DNA of 64,000 nt from positions 9,435,068 through 9,499,067 of the forward strand of contig NC_069108.1 in assembly GCF_947172395.1 (NCBI RefSeq), in the 5' to 3' direction. The notes under the pieces were generated by a model. That model saw nothing but the letters and a program-made list of their open reading frames with translations, was not told the origin of the DNA and searched no databases. The translations under genes were made by a program, and so were the position numbers. Source of the stretch: Bicyclus anynana (Eukaryota; Arthropoda; Insecta; Lepidoptera; Nymphalidae). This document shows, piece by piece, positions 28,276-37,885 of this stretch (within the stretch, counting starts at the first letter, position 1; each line of letters starts with the position of its first letter).

Positions 28276-28289
28276 AGGGTTAATTTACA

Positions 28290-28465
28290 CGAGCGGCAAT
28301 TCTACCGACGATCGCAGTCGGCTGCAGTCGGCGACGTCTCGGCGGCAGGCGACGGCGTTGCCGACTGCAGTCTACTCTCATCGGCGGTCGCCCACTGCAG
28401 TCGACTTCCGTTGGCTGCCGCCGAGACGTCACTGACTGCAGTCGTCGGTAGCAGCTGACGCTCAT
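28290..28465. mobile_element. GC-rich fold-back with CTGCAG motifs
   Basis: GACGTCTCGGCGGCAG at about 28334 and CTGCCGCCGAGACGTC at about 28415 are inverted. ACCGACGATCGCAGTCGG and GACTGCAGTCGTCGGT extend the pairing. Four GACTGCAGTC/GCTGCAGTCG-type motifs. Probably a MITE; no protein. Confidence 0.65.
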
Positions 28466-28589
28466 ATAAATAAACTAACAAAAAGTTATACGTTACATTA
28501 TTTAGTACAAAGTTGGTCATCCTCATACGATTGCCGTTTTTGTGAGGATGGCAAGTTCACTATTATGCTACATATTGCAGATGTATTTA

Positions 28590-28748
28590 ATAGTTCCCGT
28601 TCCCATGAAGATACGGGGATAGAATATTGCAAAGACACAAATAACTTGGCTTTCTAGTAGTAAAAGAATTTTCAAAGTCGGTTTTGTAGATCCTGACATT
28701 ACCTCACTACAATACCACAAACTTTACCTCTTTTTAATATTAGTAGGT
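28590..28748 (+). mobile_element. R1 fragment
   Basis: AGTTCCCGTTCCCATGAAG to TTTAATATTAGTAGG. The CTAGCTGACGCC end is missing. Confidence 0.65.
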
Positions 28749-29304
28749 ATAGTACCTACCTATACGAGTAAAATACTTATTTGTTATGCTAAGCAGCTAA
28801 ATTGATTTTTATTTGAATGCCGCGCAAGGGTTCTAAGATTAAATTCAACAAAGAAGCCCGAGCGTCGCGAGGTATTCAAGGGCAAGGGAAGTAAACAAAG
28901 CTGCCGTGCGCAAAACAAAACTTTCATCACACTACAGCGTGATGAAAATACCATTCCATCTAGCAATTGTTTCTGCGTTAAACCACGGACGGACCGACAG
29001 ATGAATAAAACGGAACTATAAGGGTTCATTGTTGACTGCGGATCTCTAAAAAGATTCCATTATTTTGTAAATCCGGTTGTAAAGATGATAATTAGTAAAG
29101 TAAACAATCTTGTTAGCTGTGGATTTCTCTCGGCTGTCTCAAACAAGTGAAAGCTTAAGCTAACCAAATTAAACACTCCTTTAATTTTAATTACCAACAG
29201 TTTGGACGTAGATAGAATCCGGCAACTAAGTTGAACTAAACTGGTGATAAAACATTATATTGTTACATTTAAACCAAAAAGCGTTAAACGCGTGTTGCCT
29301 GTAG
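28749..29304. other. Unassigned stretch
   Basis: No gene or family recognised. Confidence 0.3.
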
Positions 29305-29412
29305 CTTGGCGACTTCGTTCGTAACACTTCCAGCACGCACGATTTCACACCCGCGCAGTGTATCCCCCCCGTCGCCCGCATAACATGGGAGTAGTTATCA
29401 ACGAACTTGCCA
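29305..29412. mobile_element. Small MITE with CTTGGC ends, second copy
   Basis: Matches 23677-23786: ACTTCGTTCGTAACACT, TTTCACACCCGCGCAG, CGTCGCCCGCAT and CGAACTTGCCAG. It carries a C run absent from the other copy. Confidence 0.7.
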
Positions 29413-29419
29413 GAATATC

Positions 29420-29744
29420 GGCCTCCGTAGCGCAGTGGCATGCGCGGTGGATTTACAAAACGGAGGTCCTGGGTTCGATCCCCGGCTGGGCAGATTGAGA
29501 TTTTCTTAATTTGTCCAGGCCTGGCTGGTGGGAGGATTCGGCCGTGGCTAGTTACCACCCTACCGGCAAAGACGTACCGCCAAGCGATTTAGCGTACCGG
29601 CACGATGCCGTGTAGAAACCTAAAGGGGTGTGGATTTTCATCCTCCTCCTAACAAGTTAGCCCGCTTCCATCTTAGACTGCATCATCACCTACCATCAGG
29701 TGAGATTGTAGTCAAGGGCTAACTTGTAAAGAATAAAAAAAAAA
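29420..29744 (+). mobile_element. SINE-A, full-length reference copy
   Basis: tRNA head with A box GTAGCGCAGTGGCATGCG and B box GGGTTCGATCCCC, then TGGCTGGTGGGAGGATTCGG body, TTTTCATCCTCCTCCTAAC, CATCACCTACCATCAGG and AAGAATAAAAAAAAAA tail. Internal RNA polymerase III boxes are intact. Useful as the family reference. Confidence 0.93.
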
Positions 29745-29849
29745 TATATAGTACATTAAAGGTGTCAAATAATTGAAAACTTCGTGCGCGATTGTGATGT
29801 CGTCAAGATGTTGCTATGGTAACTCGTCCGTACATAATTGTCGCTAACA

Positions 29850-30015
29850 TTCGAAAACTTATAGGTTTCCTCATGTTTTCACCGTTTGACACATGTGATA
29901 AATAATTTTTAAAATGCACACAACTGAGAAGTTTGAGGTGCATGCCTCGGACCAGATTAAATCCTACGCCCTCGGAATCAAAGGCAGAAGTTATGTCCAC
30001 TGGGCTATCGGAGCT
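29850..30015 (-). mobile_element. SINE-B 5' half
   Basis: AGGTTTCCTCATGTTTTCAC to GGGCTATCGGAGCTC. The B box is damaged (AGATTAAATCC). Confidence 0.78.
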
Positions 30016-30202
30016 CAAAAATATACTTGAAATAAATTATATTTATATTGGATGTAAATAGTGTTCACGTGTAGCCGCTGTCTATAAAATAAATAAAACT
30101 TTTAATAAAAAAATTTAATTAAAAAAAAGAACCGTCTGAAAATCCTAAAACTTTTATTATTTAAAATGAGGCTACATACATACAGAGGATAATACATCAC
30201 AC

Positions 30203-30245
30203 AGCATTACAATTCAATACCAAGTTGGTATTGAATTGTAATGCT
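30203..30245. repeat. Perfect 21-bp palindrome
   Basis: Arms 30203-30223 and 30225-30245 are exact reverse complements around a single G. AT-rich; beside an ACCGACTTC-family fragment. Confidence 0.93.
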
Positions 30246-30289
30246 ATAAATACTTAATAAAACATTAAAAAATGCACTAGTTGTCCCTA

Positions 30290-30505
30290 TAATATTCAAA
30301 AGTACCCCTCGATTTCAGCAGGATTCCATCATCAGTTCCTGACATGGTTATTATGGGACCAATTGGAAAGCATACCCTCTCAAACGAAAAAAGAATCTTT
30401 CAAATCGGTGCAGACGTCTTCCAGTAATCGGTGAACATACATAAAAATAAAAAAAGATTCCGACTAATTGATAACCTCCTCCTTTTTTTTAAGTCAGTTA
30501 AAAAT
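30290..30505 (-). mobile_element. ACCGACTTC element fragment
   Basis: TCCATCATCAGTTCCTGACA, GGGACCAATTGGAAAGCATA and the end AACCTCCTCCTTTTTTTTAA with GTCAGTTAAAAA: the minus-oriented left end of the family. Confidence 0.65.
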
Positions 30506-30691
30506 AAACTAAATTAGGTTAATGGTAAAATGATTATGTATAGTAGATTATAGTGCAAGAGAGTGTATCCGTAAGTCAATGCGGCGCGCGCAGGCCATCG
30601 ACCCGACCATGATGCCATGAGTCACCGCCCTTCGCAGGGTTATGTGGGCGCCCACCGCGCCGCGTAGAACTAGACTGGCGGGCACTATTAT

Positions 30692-30935
30692 ATCCTACTA
30701 ATCTTATAAAGGAGAAATTATGTATGGATAAACATAAACATCCATATATATAGGTACAAATACAAACGTACATTTGAATGTTTCTTACTTCTTAACTTCG
30801 CTACTACTGAAGTGATTTAGCTGAAATTTGGAATGTAAATAGATTTCACTCTGGATTAACACATAGGCTACTTTCATCCCGGAAAATCCATGGTTTCCGC
30901 GGGATTTGTGAAAAACTGAATTCCATTCAAAACTA
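30692..30935 (-). mobile_element. R2 copy
   Basis: CCTACTAATCTTATAAAGG at the left; TGATTTAGCTGAAATTTGGA, CATAGGCTACTTTCATCCCG and AATCCATGGTTTCCGCGGG in the body. The CTAGCGG end is truncated at AACTGAATTCCATTC. Confidence 0.72.
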
Positions 30936-31073
30936 GTAGCCCATTGGTCTGATCGTTAATCTAAGTGGCTCATTGACCTTTCTTTTTTTCCAAGATATTC
31001 TTAGGAGTTAGGAAGTTGGTGGTATCCCTGAAACATCTGAAATATCCTAAAATAGGTTGGTAATGATGAAATA

Positions 31074-31268
31074 GGAGCTGTGATAGCCCAGTGGATGTGA
31101 CCTCTGCCTCCGATTCCGGGGGGTGTGGGTTCGAATCCGGTCCGGAGCATGCACCTCCAACTTTTTCAGTTGTGTGCATTTTAAGAAACCTGCATACCTG
31201 AGAATTTTCATAATTTTCTGCGTGTGTAAAGTCTCGAGCTCAGCAGTGAGCCGAATATGGTACGTTGA
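31074..31268 (+). mobile_element. SINE-B with internal deletions
   Basis: GTGATAGCCCAGTGG and GGGTTCGAATCC boxes intact. Two internal segments are missing: after CATTTTAAGAAA, and between AAAGTCTCGAG and the 3' part. TAATGATGAAATA at 31061-31073 and 31269-31281 is a likely 13-bp target duplication, although the right copy overlaps the natural TGATGA tail. Confidence 0.85.
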
Positions 31269-31304
31269 TAATGATGAAATAAAAGATAACTAACAATTAG
31301 TATC

Positions 31305-31378
31305 GCGGGCCACTGGATGACGGCATACGTGCTTGCCTCGTGAGTCAGAGGGCGTAGGTTCGGTTCCCGGCGCGCTAA
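31305..31378 (+). other. tRNA-like sequence (SINE head or tRNA relic)
   Basis: CGCGGGCCACTGGATGACGG, then GTGAGTCAGAGGGCGTAGG and GGTTCGGTTCCCGGCGCG resemble a tRNA with A-box-like and B-box-like parts. I could not fold a full cloverleaf with conventional arms, so I do not call a tRNA gene. Confidence 0.35.
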
Positions 31379-31634
31379 TTGTGTTAGCGGCTCGAGTGCG
31401 CATGCCACAGATGAGTGCCACAATGAATACTGTTGTAGTGGGTGAAGGTGCCTGGGTCACGGGTGATTAGCGGGGCCAGATTGAGCTCTCGGCTATTTGT
31501 GTTTCGTTTTTCATATAATCTGAGGGTATTTGTTAATAATTATAGTATTGTAATAATCAGTCTATTCTTAAAACTGATATTAGACCTGTCCCAGCTCTTT
31601 GATGACTGGATGTGTAAAAGGTTTAGATCGTCAC

Positions 31635-32075
31635 CAATAACCCATATACGGCTCACTGTTGATCACGAGTCTCCTCTCAGATTGAGAGGAGTTAGGCCTC
31701 AGTCCACCACGCTGGCCCAATGCGGATTGGCAGACTTCACACACGCAGAGAATTAAGAAAATTCTCTGGTATGCAGGACACGTGATATTTAGTGCACACC
31801 ATTGACGATCAATTATTCTCACGTTTCTGCAGCACCCACGACTATAACTGATCGTGTGTTGGTCGCTGCGTGCATGACGGCTCGACTTATGAAACGTCTT
31901 CGCTGCCGTTAGCGCTGTAGAAACGTAAGAATAATTGACCGTCAATGGCTGACTTAATTTCTTAAAATGCATAAAACTGAAAAGTTAGAGTTGCATGGCC
32001 CCGGGCCGGATTCAAATCCATACCCTTTGGAATCAGAAGCATAGGTCATACCCACTAGGCTATCACGGCTCTACT
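31635..32075 (-). mobile_element. SINE-B interrupted by a MITE
   Basis: CACCAATAACCCATATACGG to GGGCTATCACGGCTC, containing 31792-31953. It lacks about 30 bases between GTATGCAGG and ACACGTGATATTTA that other copies have. Confidence 0.87.
31792..31953. mobile_element. PIF/Harbinger-like MITE with TTA target duplication
   Basis: 162 bp. Inverted ends: CCATTGACGATCAATTATTC at the left, GAATAATTGACCGTCAATGG at the right, plus ACGTTTCT/AGAAACGT. Flanked by TTA (31789-31791 and 31954-31956) inside the SINE-B motif GATATTTAATTTC, which is uninterrupted elsewhere. TTA duplications fit PIF/Harbinger. A second copy lies at 51250-51392. Confidence 0.87.
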
Positions 32076-32084
32076 AGGCTATAA

Positions 32085-32175
32085 GTCAGGAGGTCCTAGG
32101 GGATCGATCGACTACGTTTTCCATTGTGGGGTCGCCATTCCAGCATCTTAGGTACCCAACGTTTGGTCTGCAGTA
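32085..32175 (-). pseudogene. RTE remnant, very short
   Basis: GTGGGGTCGCCATTCCAGCA and a CCCAACGT block match 23230-23270 of the longer RTE remnant. Confidence 0.6.
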
Positions 32176-32219
32176 ATGAACTGTAAAGTGAAACTGCGGG
32201 GTTCTGTTAGTATAGTACA

Positions 32220-32618
32220 GTGTTTCTCAAACTTTCCGCTCCACGAACCCCTGTTATAATTTCCAAGTGACAGCAAACCCCTTACTAACTAATGGGAGGA
32301 TCCCCCCCCCCCAGAAAAAATAAAAAAAATAATAATAATTAGACTGTTGAAGAAAATATTGTTATTGTATTATTTGAATAAAAGGTAGCACATATAGTAG
32401 GTACCAAAAGAAATGTCTTTGTAATATTAATGTGATGGGTGTGCTTGTTCCTTGTTGCAAATGGATTCAATGTTAGGAGTAGTTTTGGACTATTTTAACC
32501 TTAATTCTGACTTGGTATCAGTTATCATGCCACCATTACGTAACGTATTTTGTCGAACCCCCTGCCGTCGAATGGCGAACCCCTAGGGGTTCGCGTACCC
32601 CACTTTGAGAAACCTTGA
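32220..32618. mobile_element. hAT-like MITE with exact 8-bp target duplication
   Basis: GTGTTTCTCAAACTTTCCGC at the left and CACTTTGAGAAACC at the right are inverted ends. ATAGTACA flanks it at 32212-32219 and 32619-32626. The interior includes CCCCCCCCCC and GTCGAATGGCGAACCCCTAG. Homologous copies, reversed, are at 44503-44870 and 59202-59430. No transposase. Confidence 0.9.
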
Positions 32619-32626
32619 ATAGTACA

Positions 32627-33041
32627 TAGACATAAAGGTCTATGAACTCGTCCGCCCATGGCGTCGATTTAGGAGTCATTGCCAAAGTCAGACGCCATGA
32701 GTCTTTATGATGGGGCAATTTGATGCTATTAAGTTTTTATTTGGCATTCATGCGGAGTTTTGCCATGAGTCAACGTACCAGCACTGAGAATTAGCGTATC
32801 GACTCTGTGTGTATTCAAAATTCGCAATAGTTAGATATACCTTATTTCATGGAATCTCTATGTTTACCATGCTTTATAGGTCTTAACTAGTAAATTCGGT
32901 AACCAATAGTAGTTGACTCATCAAATTTAATATAAACAATATTTATTTCGTCTAGTACTTGGAATGAGGGTCCGAAATATATCAATAATAAAAAAAAAAC
33001 ATGCAGTTCGCCTCTTATGCCTAATTCGGACTACCTTAGTA
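32627..33041. other. Unassigned with an X-family piece
   Basis: 32930-32985 (TTATTTCGTCTAGTACTTGG, GGGTCCGAAATATATC) matches the X family at 20691. The rest is unassigned. Confidence 0.4.
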
Positions 33042-33104
33042 TTTTAGTCGAGTACGAACAATTTTTGGATTTACAGCCCAAAAATCGTTCGTACTCGACT
33101 AAAA
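33042..33104. repeat. 27-bp inverted repeat
   Basis: Arms 33042-33068 and 33078-33104 (TTTTAGTCGAGTACGAACAA and its complement) pair with one mismatch and a 9-base spacer. Confidence 0.92.
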
Positions 33105-33248
33105 TTGTCAGTGGACTTGTCAACATTTGACACATTTCATAAATATTTTGCACGCCTATAGGCAAGACATTATTATTATTAACTTAAAGTTATGGGAAAT
33201 ACTCTCGAGCACCCTGTATAACGGTAAATTCATCGTCATAACATAATA

Positions 33249-33753
33249 GGTATGATGACAGTTTTTTAAATTGTAGGTATATAAATTAATTGTATGCTAA
33301 TAGCAAAGCAATTTTGTAAAAGTAACAGGGTATCTGCGTTCATTACTTTCGGAGCTACAGGGATTTAAAGGGTCAGGTTTGCGGCGCTGCCGCGGATCCC
33401 TGAAAAACGCCCCATACAAAATGGTACGAACTAATGACGTCGTAGGTAATGTAATGATCGTTAGATTTGTATGTGCGTTCAAACAAAATTACTAATATCT
33501 TTGTTATTTGTGCGTTTATGTTTATAGTTCGTGTATTAAAAAATGTCACATTTAATGTAAGGAAGCTAAAACTGTATGAATTTTCATCTAATTACGATAA
33601 AATATTTTTAATAGATTTTGAAATTTTATAATCTTATTTATTTTGCAAATATCCATTCAATCTTTGCTTTTTATGTATAAATTAGTTAACATTGACCTTA
33701 TTTACCCGAATGTATCATAAAAATCAATATATTCAAACCTAGTCATCATCCCC
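33249..33753 (+). mobile_element. M480 element, copy 2
   Basis: TATGATGACAGTTTTTTAAA to CTAGTCATCATCCCC. Carries an AACATTGACC...TATCATAAAA segment shared with copies 3 and 4 but missing from copy 1. It is preceded by GAGCACCCTGTATAACGG, which recurs at 34118 without the element. Confidence 0.82.
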
Positions 33754-33989
33754 ATTAATAACTATATTTTCCTTTAAAATTCGTCTGTCACCTTCGTTCA
33801 AATATGCACAACATCTTCAGACGTAACACACAGTACAGTTTGGTGAGTCCGATTTTCTCATATTATATGCTACCTTATTTAACGGAATGTAACCGGATCG
33901 AAGGCGCATCAAAAGGGTAATGTCCTTTCTATTTAACGTGCTTTTATATCAATCCACGGTTCCGTAGGTGGTTGTGGGTGCATCGTTCG

Positions 33990-34110
33990 ATACCATACCA
34001 AATTTCAGCCAAATCGCTTCAGTAGCCGCTGTGTAAAAGAGGAACAAACATACTTACACACTTTCACACTTGCATACAAACTTTCGCCTTTATAATATTA
34101 GTGTGATGTG
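33990..34110 (+). mobile_element. R2 3' end
   Basis: ATACCAAATTTCAGCCAAAT to TTTATAATATTAGTGTGATG. Only the distal half is present. Confidence 0.7.
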
Positions 34111-34304
34111 ATACTCCCGAGCACCCTGTATAACCGTTAATTCATCGTCATAACTTAATTCGTCGAATGTTTACTATTACAAATAGTTCAATCCTCGTAT
34201 GGAAGGTGCTATGGTGAAGGCATGGTGCGTGTCGCGAGCATCGATCCACGCCGTCGCCTCACTGGCGCCTGACGTGGGGCCACTGCGAAAGAATCTTACG
34301 ACTA

Positions 34305-34439
34305 TAGTGTTTTTCAGATAGATTTTCGGTGACAGTTCGTTTCACTATTGAAAGTTTGCCGCGATTCACGATAATAGTACGTATTATGAACGTCATAAGG
34401 CAACTGTCACCGCACCCATGCTGTCTTAAAAAAACACTA
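34305..34439. mobile_element. Palindromic TA-flanked MITE
   Basis: TAGTGTTTTTCAGATAG at the left against TAAAAAAACACTA at the right, with GGTGACAG/CTGTCACC inside. Flanked by TA. About 135 bp. Interior ATTCACGATAATAGTACG matches the copy at 49283-49412 on the opposite strand. Confidence 0.75.
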
Positions 34440-34669
34440 TACCCGCTAATACTGATGTTTTGATACTCTTTACTTATCACTAGCGGAACTGTTAGCGACG
34501 CAAATTGTAATAATTATGTAATCTAACAATAGAAGGTCGAAAATGTCATACTTTGACAGCCGTTTGAACCTGAAAACCGACTTTTATGCCAAGCGCCTAA
34601 CCGTCACCATATACGCTCCCGATTTACGTTTTATACAAAGTAAATCGGTGTTTTAAGCCTGGCCTTTAC

Positions 34670-34734
34670 AACAACTTCGCGGTTTTACCCGCGTAATCTC
34701 AGTGTACGGGGATTAAATATAGCCTATGACACTC
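34670..34734 (+). mobile_element. R1 fragment cut by SINE-A
   Basis: AACTTCGCGGTTTTACCCGC to ATAGCCTATGACACTC, then the SINE-A begins. Confidence 0.55.
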
Positions 34735-34949
34735 TTTTTTTATATTTTACAAGTTAGCCCTTGACTACAATCTCACCTGATGGTAAGTGATGATGCAGTC
34801 TAAGATGGAAACGGGCTAACTTGTTAGGAGGAGGATGAAAATCCACACCGATTTCGGTTTGTACACGACATCGTACCGGAACGCTAAATCGCTTGGCGGT
34901 ACGTCTTTGCCGGTAGGGTGGTAACTAGCTACGGCCGAAGCCTCCCACA
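34735..34949 (-). mobile_element. SINE-A, 5'-truncated
   Basis: T-rich start, complement of the body to GCCGAAGCCTCCCAC. Head missing. Confidence 0.87.
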
Positions 34950-35642
34950 CAGAACTTTCACATTATTTTCTAAGGGAGATGTATAAAGATAAAGATATGT
35001 TGTATGTATGTTGTATATGTATGTATGTTGGGTTTTGAGACATGATTTCTGATAATAAACCTCAACAGCTCAGCGAAGTAATCAGGGTCGTGAGTTTGAT
35101 TCCCGTCCGCTGCACTGTTGTCGTATGCAAACCTTACACTGTCTTATCTAGTTTAAGAATGAAAATATAACAAGGTCCTGAAGAAAGTATAACAAAAATG
35201 CATGTGATTTCGTTTCTTAAACTAAAAAAAGAACACTTTTATAGATGTCATACGAAGTACGACTCCACAGACAATTACACAGTTACCCACGAAAAACTTA
35301 TTTCATCCCTCTTTTACGTTTTGGGGGCTCAAAAAAAGACGGGAACAATTTGGACAACAATGGGCAACAGTCCCCGAATCATTTCGAGGAACCATTTGGG
35401 CGCCATAATACCTCCCCGCGGTACCACGGCACGATTTCTGACGTCTGACTTTGAATGTGCGACCGCTCGGGGTGGGCGGGGCGAGGTCGTTGACCCGCAT
35501 CGATTTTCCGGCGCGAGGTTTGTTGCTAGCTGTCGATTTTCCCGATTTTTCCGGTGCCTCGCTAGTTGGTAGTGTTTCATCGATTTTCCCTTGTCACTTG
35601 AATATGAAGTTGTTTTAGTGTTTTATGAAATGTAGTATTTTG
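34950..35642. other. Unassigned stretch
   Basis: No host gene. 35085-35105 (GTGAGTTTGATTCCCGTCC) resembles a B box and may be a SINE relic. Overlapping short frames at 35198-35580 show no domain on either strand. Confidence 0.3.
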
Positions 35643-35731
35643 ACGGCCTTCGTGGTGCAGTGGTAAGTGGGTTTCTAAGGAGGTCCTGGGTTCGGTCCCC
35701 GGCTGGGTCGATTGAGGTTTTCTTAATTGGT
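35643..35731 (+). mobile_element. SINE-A head, left part of a split copy
   Basis: GGCCTTCGTGGTGCAGTGG head and GGGTTCGGTCCCC B box, then TTTTCTTAATTGGT, where the MITE begins. Continues at 36041. Confidence 0.87.
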
Positions 35732-36040
35732 CCAGCAGGGTTATTGTGTAACTCGGTGTACCATTCAAGTAAGCAGTCACTACATCATCGTTTTTCATCG
35801 TATTTTCGTTTTTGAGATGATTTAAAATAGTTATTCCAACGAAAGCTTGACTGCACTGTTTTACATTAAGTGCTAATGTTTTTTTGTTTCTACTATCACT
35901 AATTTAATAATGTTATTTTATGTAAAATGATAATTGTGTCATTTCGTTTTTTGATGGTTTCAAAAACGAAAATACGATGAAAAACGATGTAGTGACTGAT
36001 TACTTGAATGGTACATCGAGTTACATAATAACCCTGCTGG
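35732..36040. mobile_element. MITE with inverted repeats of about 80 bp, inside SINE-A
   Basis: CCAGCAGGGTTATTGTGTAA at the left and TTACATAATAACCCTGCTGG at the right; pairing extends through GTACCATTCAAGTAA/TTACTTGAATGGTAC and ATCATCGTTTTTCATCGTAT. The arms are about 80 bp, unusually long for a 309-bp element. Target duplication unresolved. Confidence 0.87.
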
Positions 36041-36182
36041 TCTGGCTGGTGGGAGGCTTCGGTCGTGGCTAGTTACCACCCTACCGGCAAACGCGTACCG
36101 CCAAGCGATTTATCATTCCGGTACGATGTCGTGTAGAAACCGAAAGGGGTGTGGATTTTCGTCCAACTCCTAAGAAGTTAGA
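36041..36182 (+). mobile_element. SINE-A body, right part of a split copy
   Basis: TCTGGCTGGTGGGAGGCTTC to CCTAAGAAGTTAG. The tail is lost. Confidence 0.82.
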
Positions 36183-36280
36183 TCCGCATCGTTCGGTATC
36201 GGTCCTATCGTATCAAACGGATTTTAGATTTTTCGGTAGATTCGTGCGATGCGTACGATGCAGATCAGTGGGCGCACTTT
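36183..36280. mobile_element. MITE related to 57826-57927
   Basis: GATCCGCATCG near the left, CGATGCAGATCAGTGGGCGC at the right, similar to the inverted ends of the element at 57826. Diverged. Confidence 0.45.
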
Positions 36281-36285
36281 TATTA

Positions 36286-36369
36286 TTCTAATATTATAAA
36301 GCTGAAGAGTTTGTTTGTTTGTTTGATTGAACGCGCTAATCTTAGGAACTACTGGTCCGATTTGAAAAA
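36286..36369 (-). mobile_element. R1 fragment
   Basis: TCTAATATTATAAAGCTGAA to ACTGGTCCGATTTGAAAAAT; it then joins the RTE remnant directly. Confidence 0.7.
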
Positions 36370-36720
36370 TTCCAGCACTTTGGGACCCCAACATCCATCG
36401 GCTCTTCGAACTATGTGCCCCGTCTTTTGCCACTTCAGCTTCGCGACTCGTTCAGCTATGTCGGTACTTTAGTTCTTCTGCGGATCTCCTCATGTCTGAT
36501 TCGATCAATCTCCTAACATACCTCGTTCTATCGCCCGCTGTGTGCCTCTTAGCTTTCTTAAGAGGCCCATAGTTAACAACCAAGTCTCGGAACCATAGGT
36601 CATCATTGGCAACATGCACTGTTCGAAGACTTTTGTTTTGAGACACTGAAGAATTTTAGTGGCGTGCCGTGTGCGAAGGTCTGGTCGTCTCAGGCTCTCC
36701 GAGCGTGACGTAATCAGCAA
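36370..36720 (-). pseudogene. RTE-type reverse transcriptase, C-terminal remnant
   Basis: On the minus strand the frames read KVFEQCMLPMMTYGSETWLL and LRKLRGTQRAIERGML (the block after the RT core), then with frameshifts the SLRDR/RRSAEELK and GHIVRR-equivalent region to TTGGGACCCC. It extends further upstream than the remnant at 23079. Broken by indels. Confidence 0.85.
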
Positions 36721-36975
36721 AGTTTAACTCGTTCGTGACACCATACACGCGTACTCCCAATTCCGCGCCCCGAGTTCGCACTACAAAAACTAATTAAGGG
36801 TGTAACTGTAGTGTTCTCAGAAACCCTCCCCTCAACTGGATAAGGCACGCACTGACTTCCGGGAAGCCGAGTTTTGCCGGCGCCGACGACGATCCGTCAA
36901 ACATTTTTGGCTTTCGTACGTGGGGGTGCATTTTTGTAAATTGTAATTTAACTTTTGTTTTTGTTTATTTATTGA
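36721..36975. other. Unassigned stretch
   Basis: No gene recognised. Confidence 0.3.
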
Positions 36976-37160
36976 CTGGCTGACGCCGCGTGGTTTTTTC
37001 CCGCGTGGTTCGCGTTCCCGTAGGAAAACGGGGATAATATATAGCCTATAGCCTTCCTCGATAAATGGGCTATCTAACACTGAAAGAATTTTTCAAATCG
37101 GACCAGATTAGCGCGTTCAATCAAACAAACAAAGTCTTCAGCTTTATAATATTAGTATTA
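36976..37160 (+). mobile_element. R1 copy
   Basis: CTGGCTGACGCCGCGTGG to CTTTATAATATTAGTATTAG. Near consensus; lacks the TAGTTCCTGAG segment. Confidence 0.78.
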
Positions 37161-37202
37161 GATTCAACTTTTGGTTTTGTTTATTTATTGATAAGTTAGC
37201 TC

Positions 37203-37455
37203 CTCAGACCAATTATGGAAGGACCGATGTCGCATTCAAATTCACCAACAAAAGTTCCCATTTTCTGAGGACGTTAAGGACTAAAAGCTAGAAGTTTTTG
37301 CCCGTTTTTTAATGTACACAAGTATGTATTTTTACGGTGCTCAATAACCAACGAACACAACTATGAAACGTCGCGTCGATATTATAGATACAGTTTTTAT
37401 AATCGCTTTAGATCGCATACTTTGACAGAGGTTTATACAATAATTGGTATGAAGT
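37203..37455 (-). mobile_element. CTCAGACC MITE, diverged copy
   Basis: CTCAGACCAATTATGGAAGG at the left and ATACAATAATTGGTATGA at the right. The interior (CACCAACAAAAGT, GATTATAAAAACTGT-equivalent, ATGAAACGTCGCGTCGAT) parallels the intact copy at 57167. Flanks AGTTAGC and AGTTAAC with following CCCTTAACT suggest insertion into a minus-oriented SINE-A. Confidence 0.7.
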
Positions 37456-37572
37456 TAACCCTTAACTGCGATCTACCAGCTAAGACATTTAAGATTAAAG
37501 TTAAGTTACCATTTTAGACTGTATAGTCTTTAGTCTAAGGCCTAAGCCATAGCATATATTATCATCTAAATT

Positions 37573-37740
37573 CTATACTAATATTACAAAGAGGTAAAGT
37601 TTGTGGTATTGTAGGGGGTAATCTCTGGATCTACTGAATCGATTGCGATAATTCTTTTACCGATAGAAACGTTATTTGTGGTAATAGGCTATTTTGACCC
37701 TGTATCCCACGAGAACGGGAACTATGCGGGTGACTTGAAC
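37573..37740 (-). mobile_element. R1 fragment
   Basis: CTATACTAATATTACAAAGA to GAGAACGGGAACTATGCGGG. Truncated before the GCGTCAGCTAG end. Confidence 0.65.
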
Positions 37741-37789
37741 AACTGATATTCGGCTATCTATCTAATAATTTTCAAAATTGGTTATTAAA

Positions 37790-37885
37790 TGACGAAGTTA
37801 TGAAGTAACAAACATTACAAAAAATACGCTTCAAATTGAGAACCTCCGTTTATTTTGAAGTCAGTCAATATAAAAATATTATGAG
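37790..37885 (-). mobile_element. ACCGACTTC element end
   Basis: AATTGAGAACCTCCGTTTAT and TTTGAAGTCAGTCAAT: minus-oriented terminal piece. Confidence 0.5.

Noticed and set aside
35198..35580. Overlapping frames on both strands (up to 124 codons)
   Set aside because: No domain, no matching repeats, and similar length on both strands; treated as chance.
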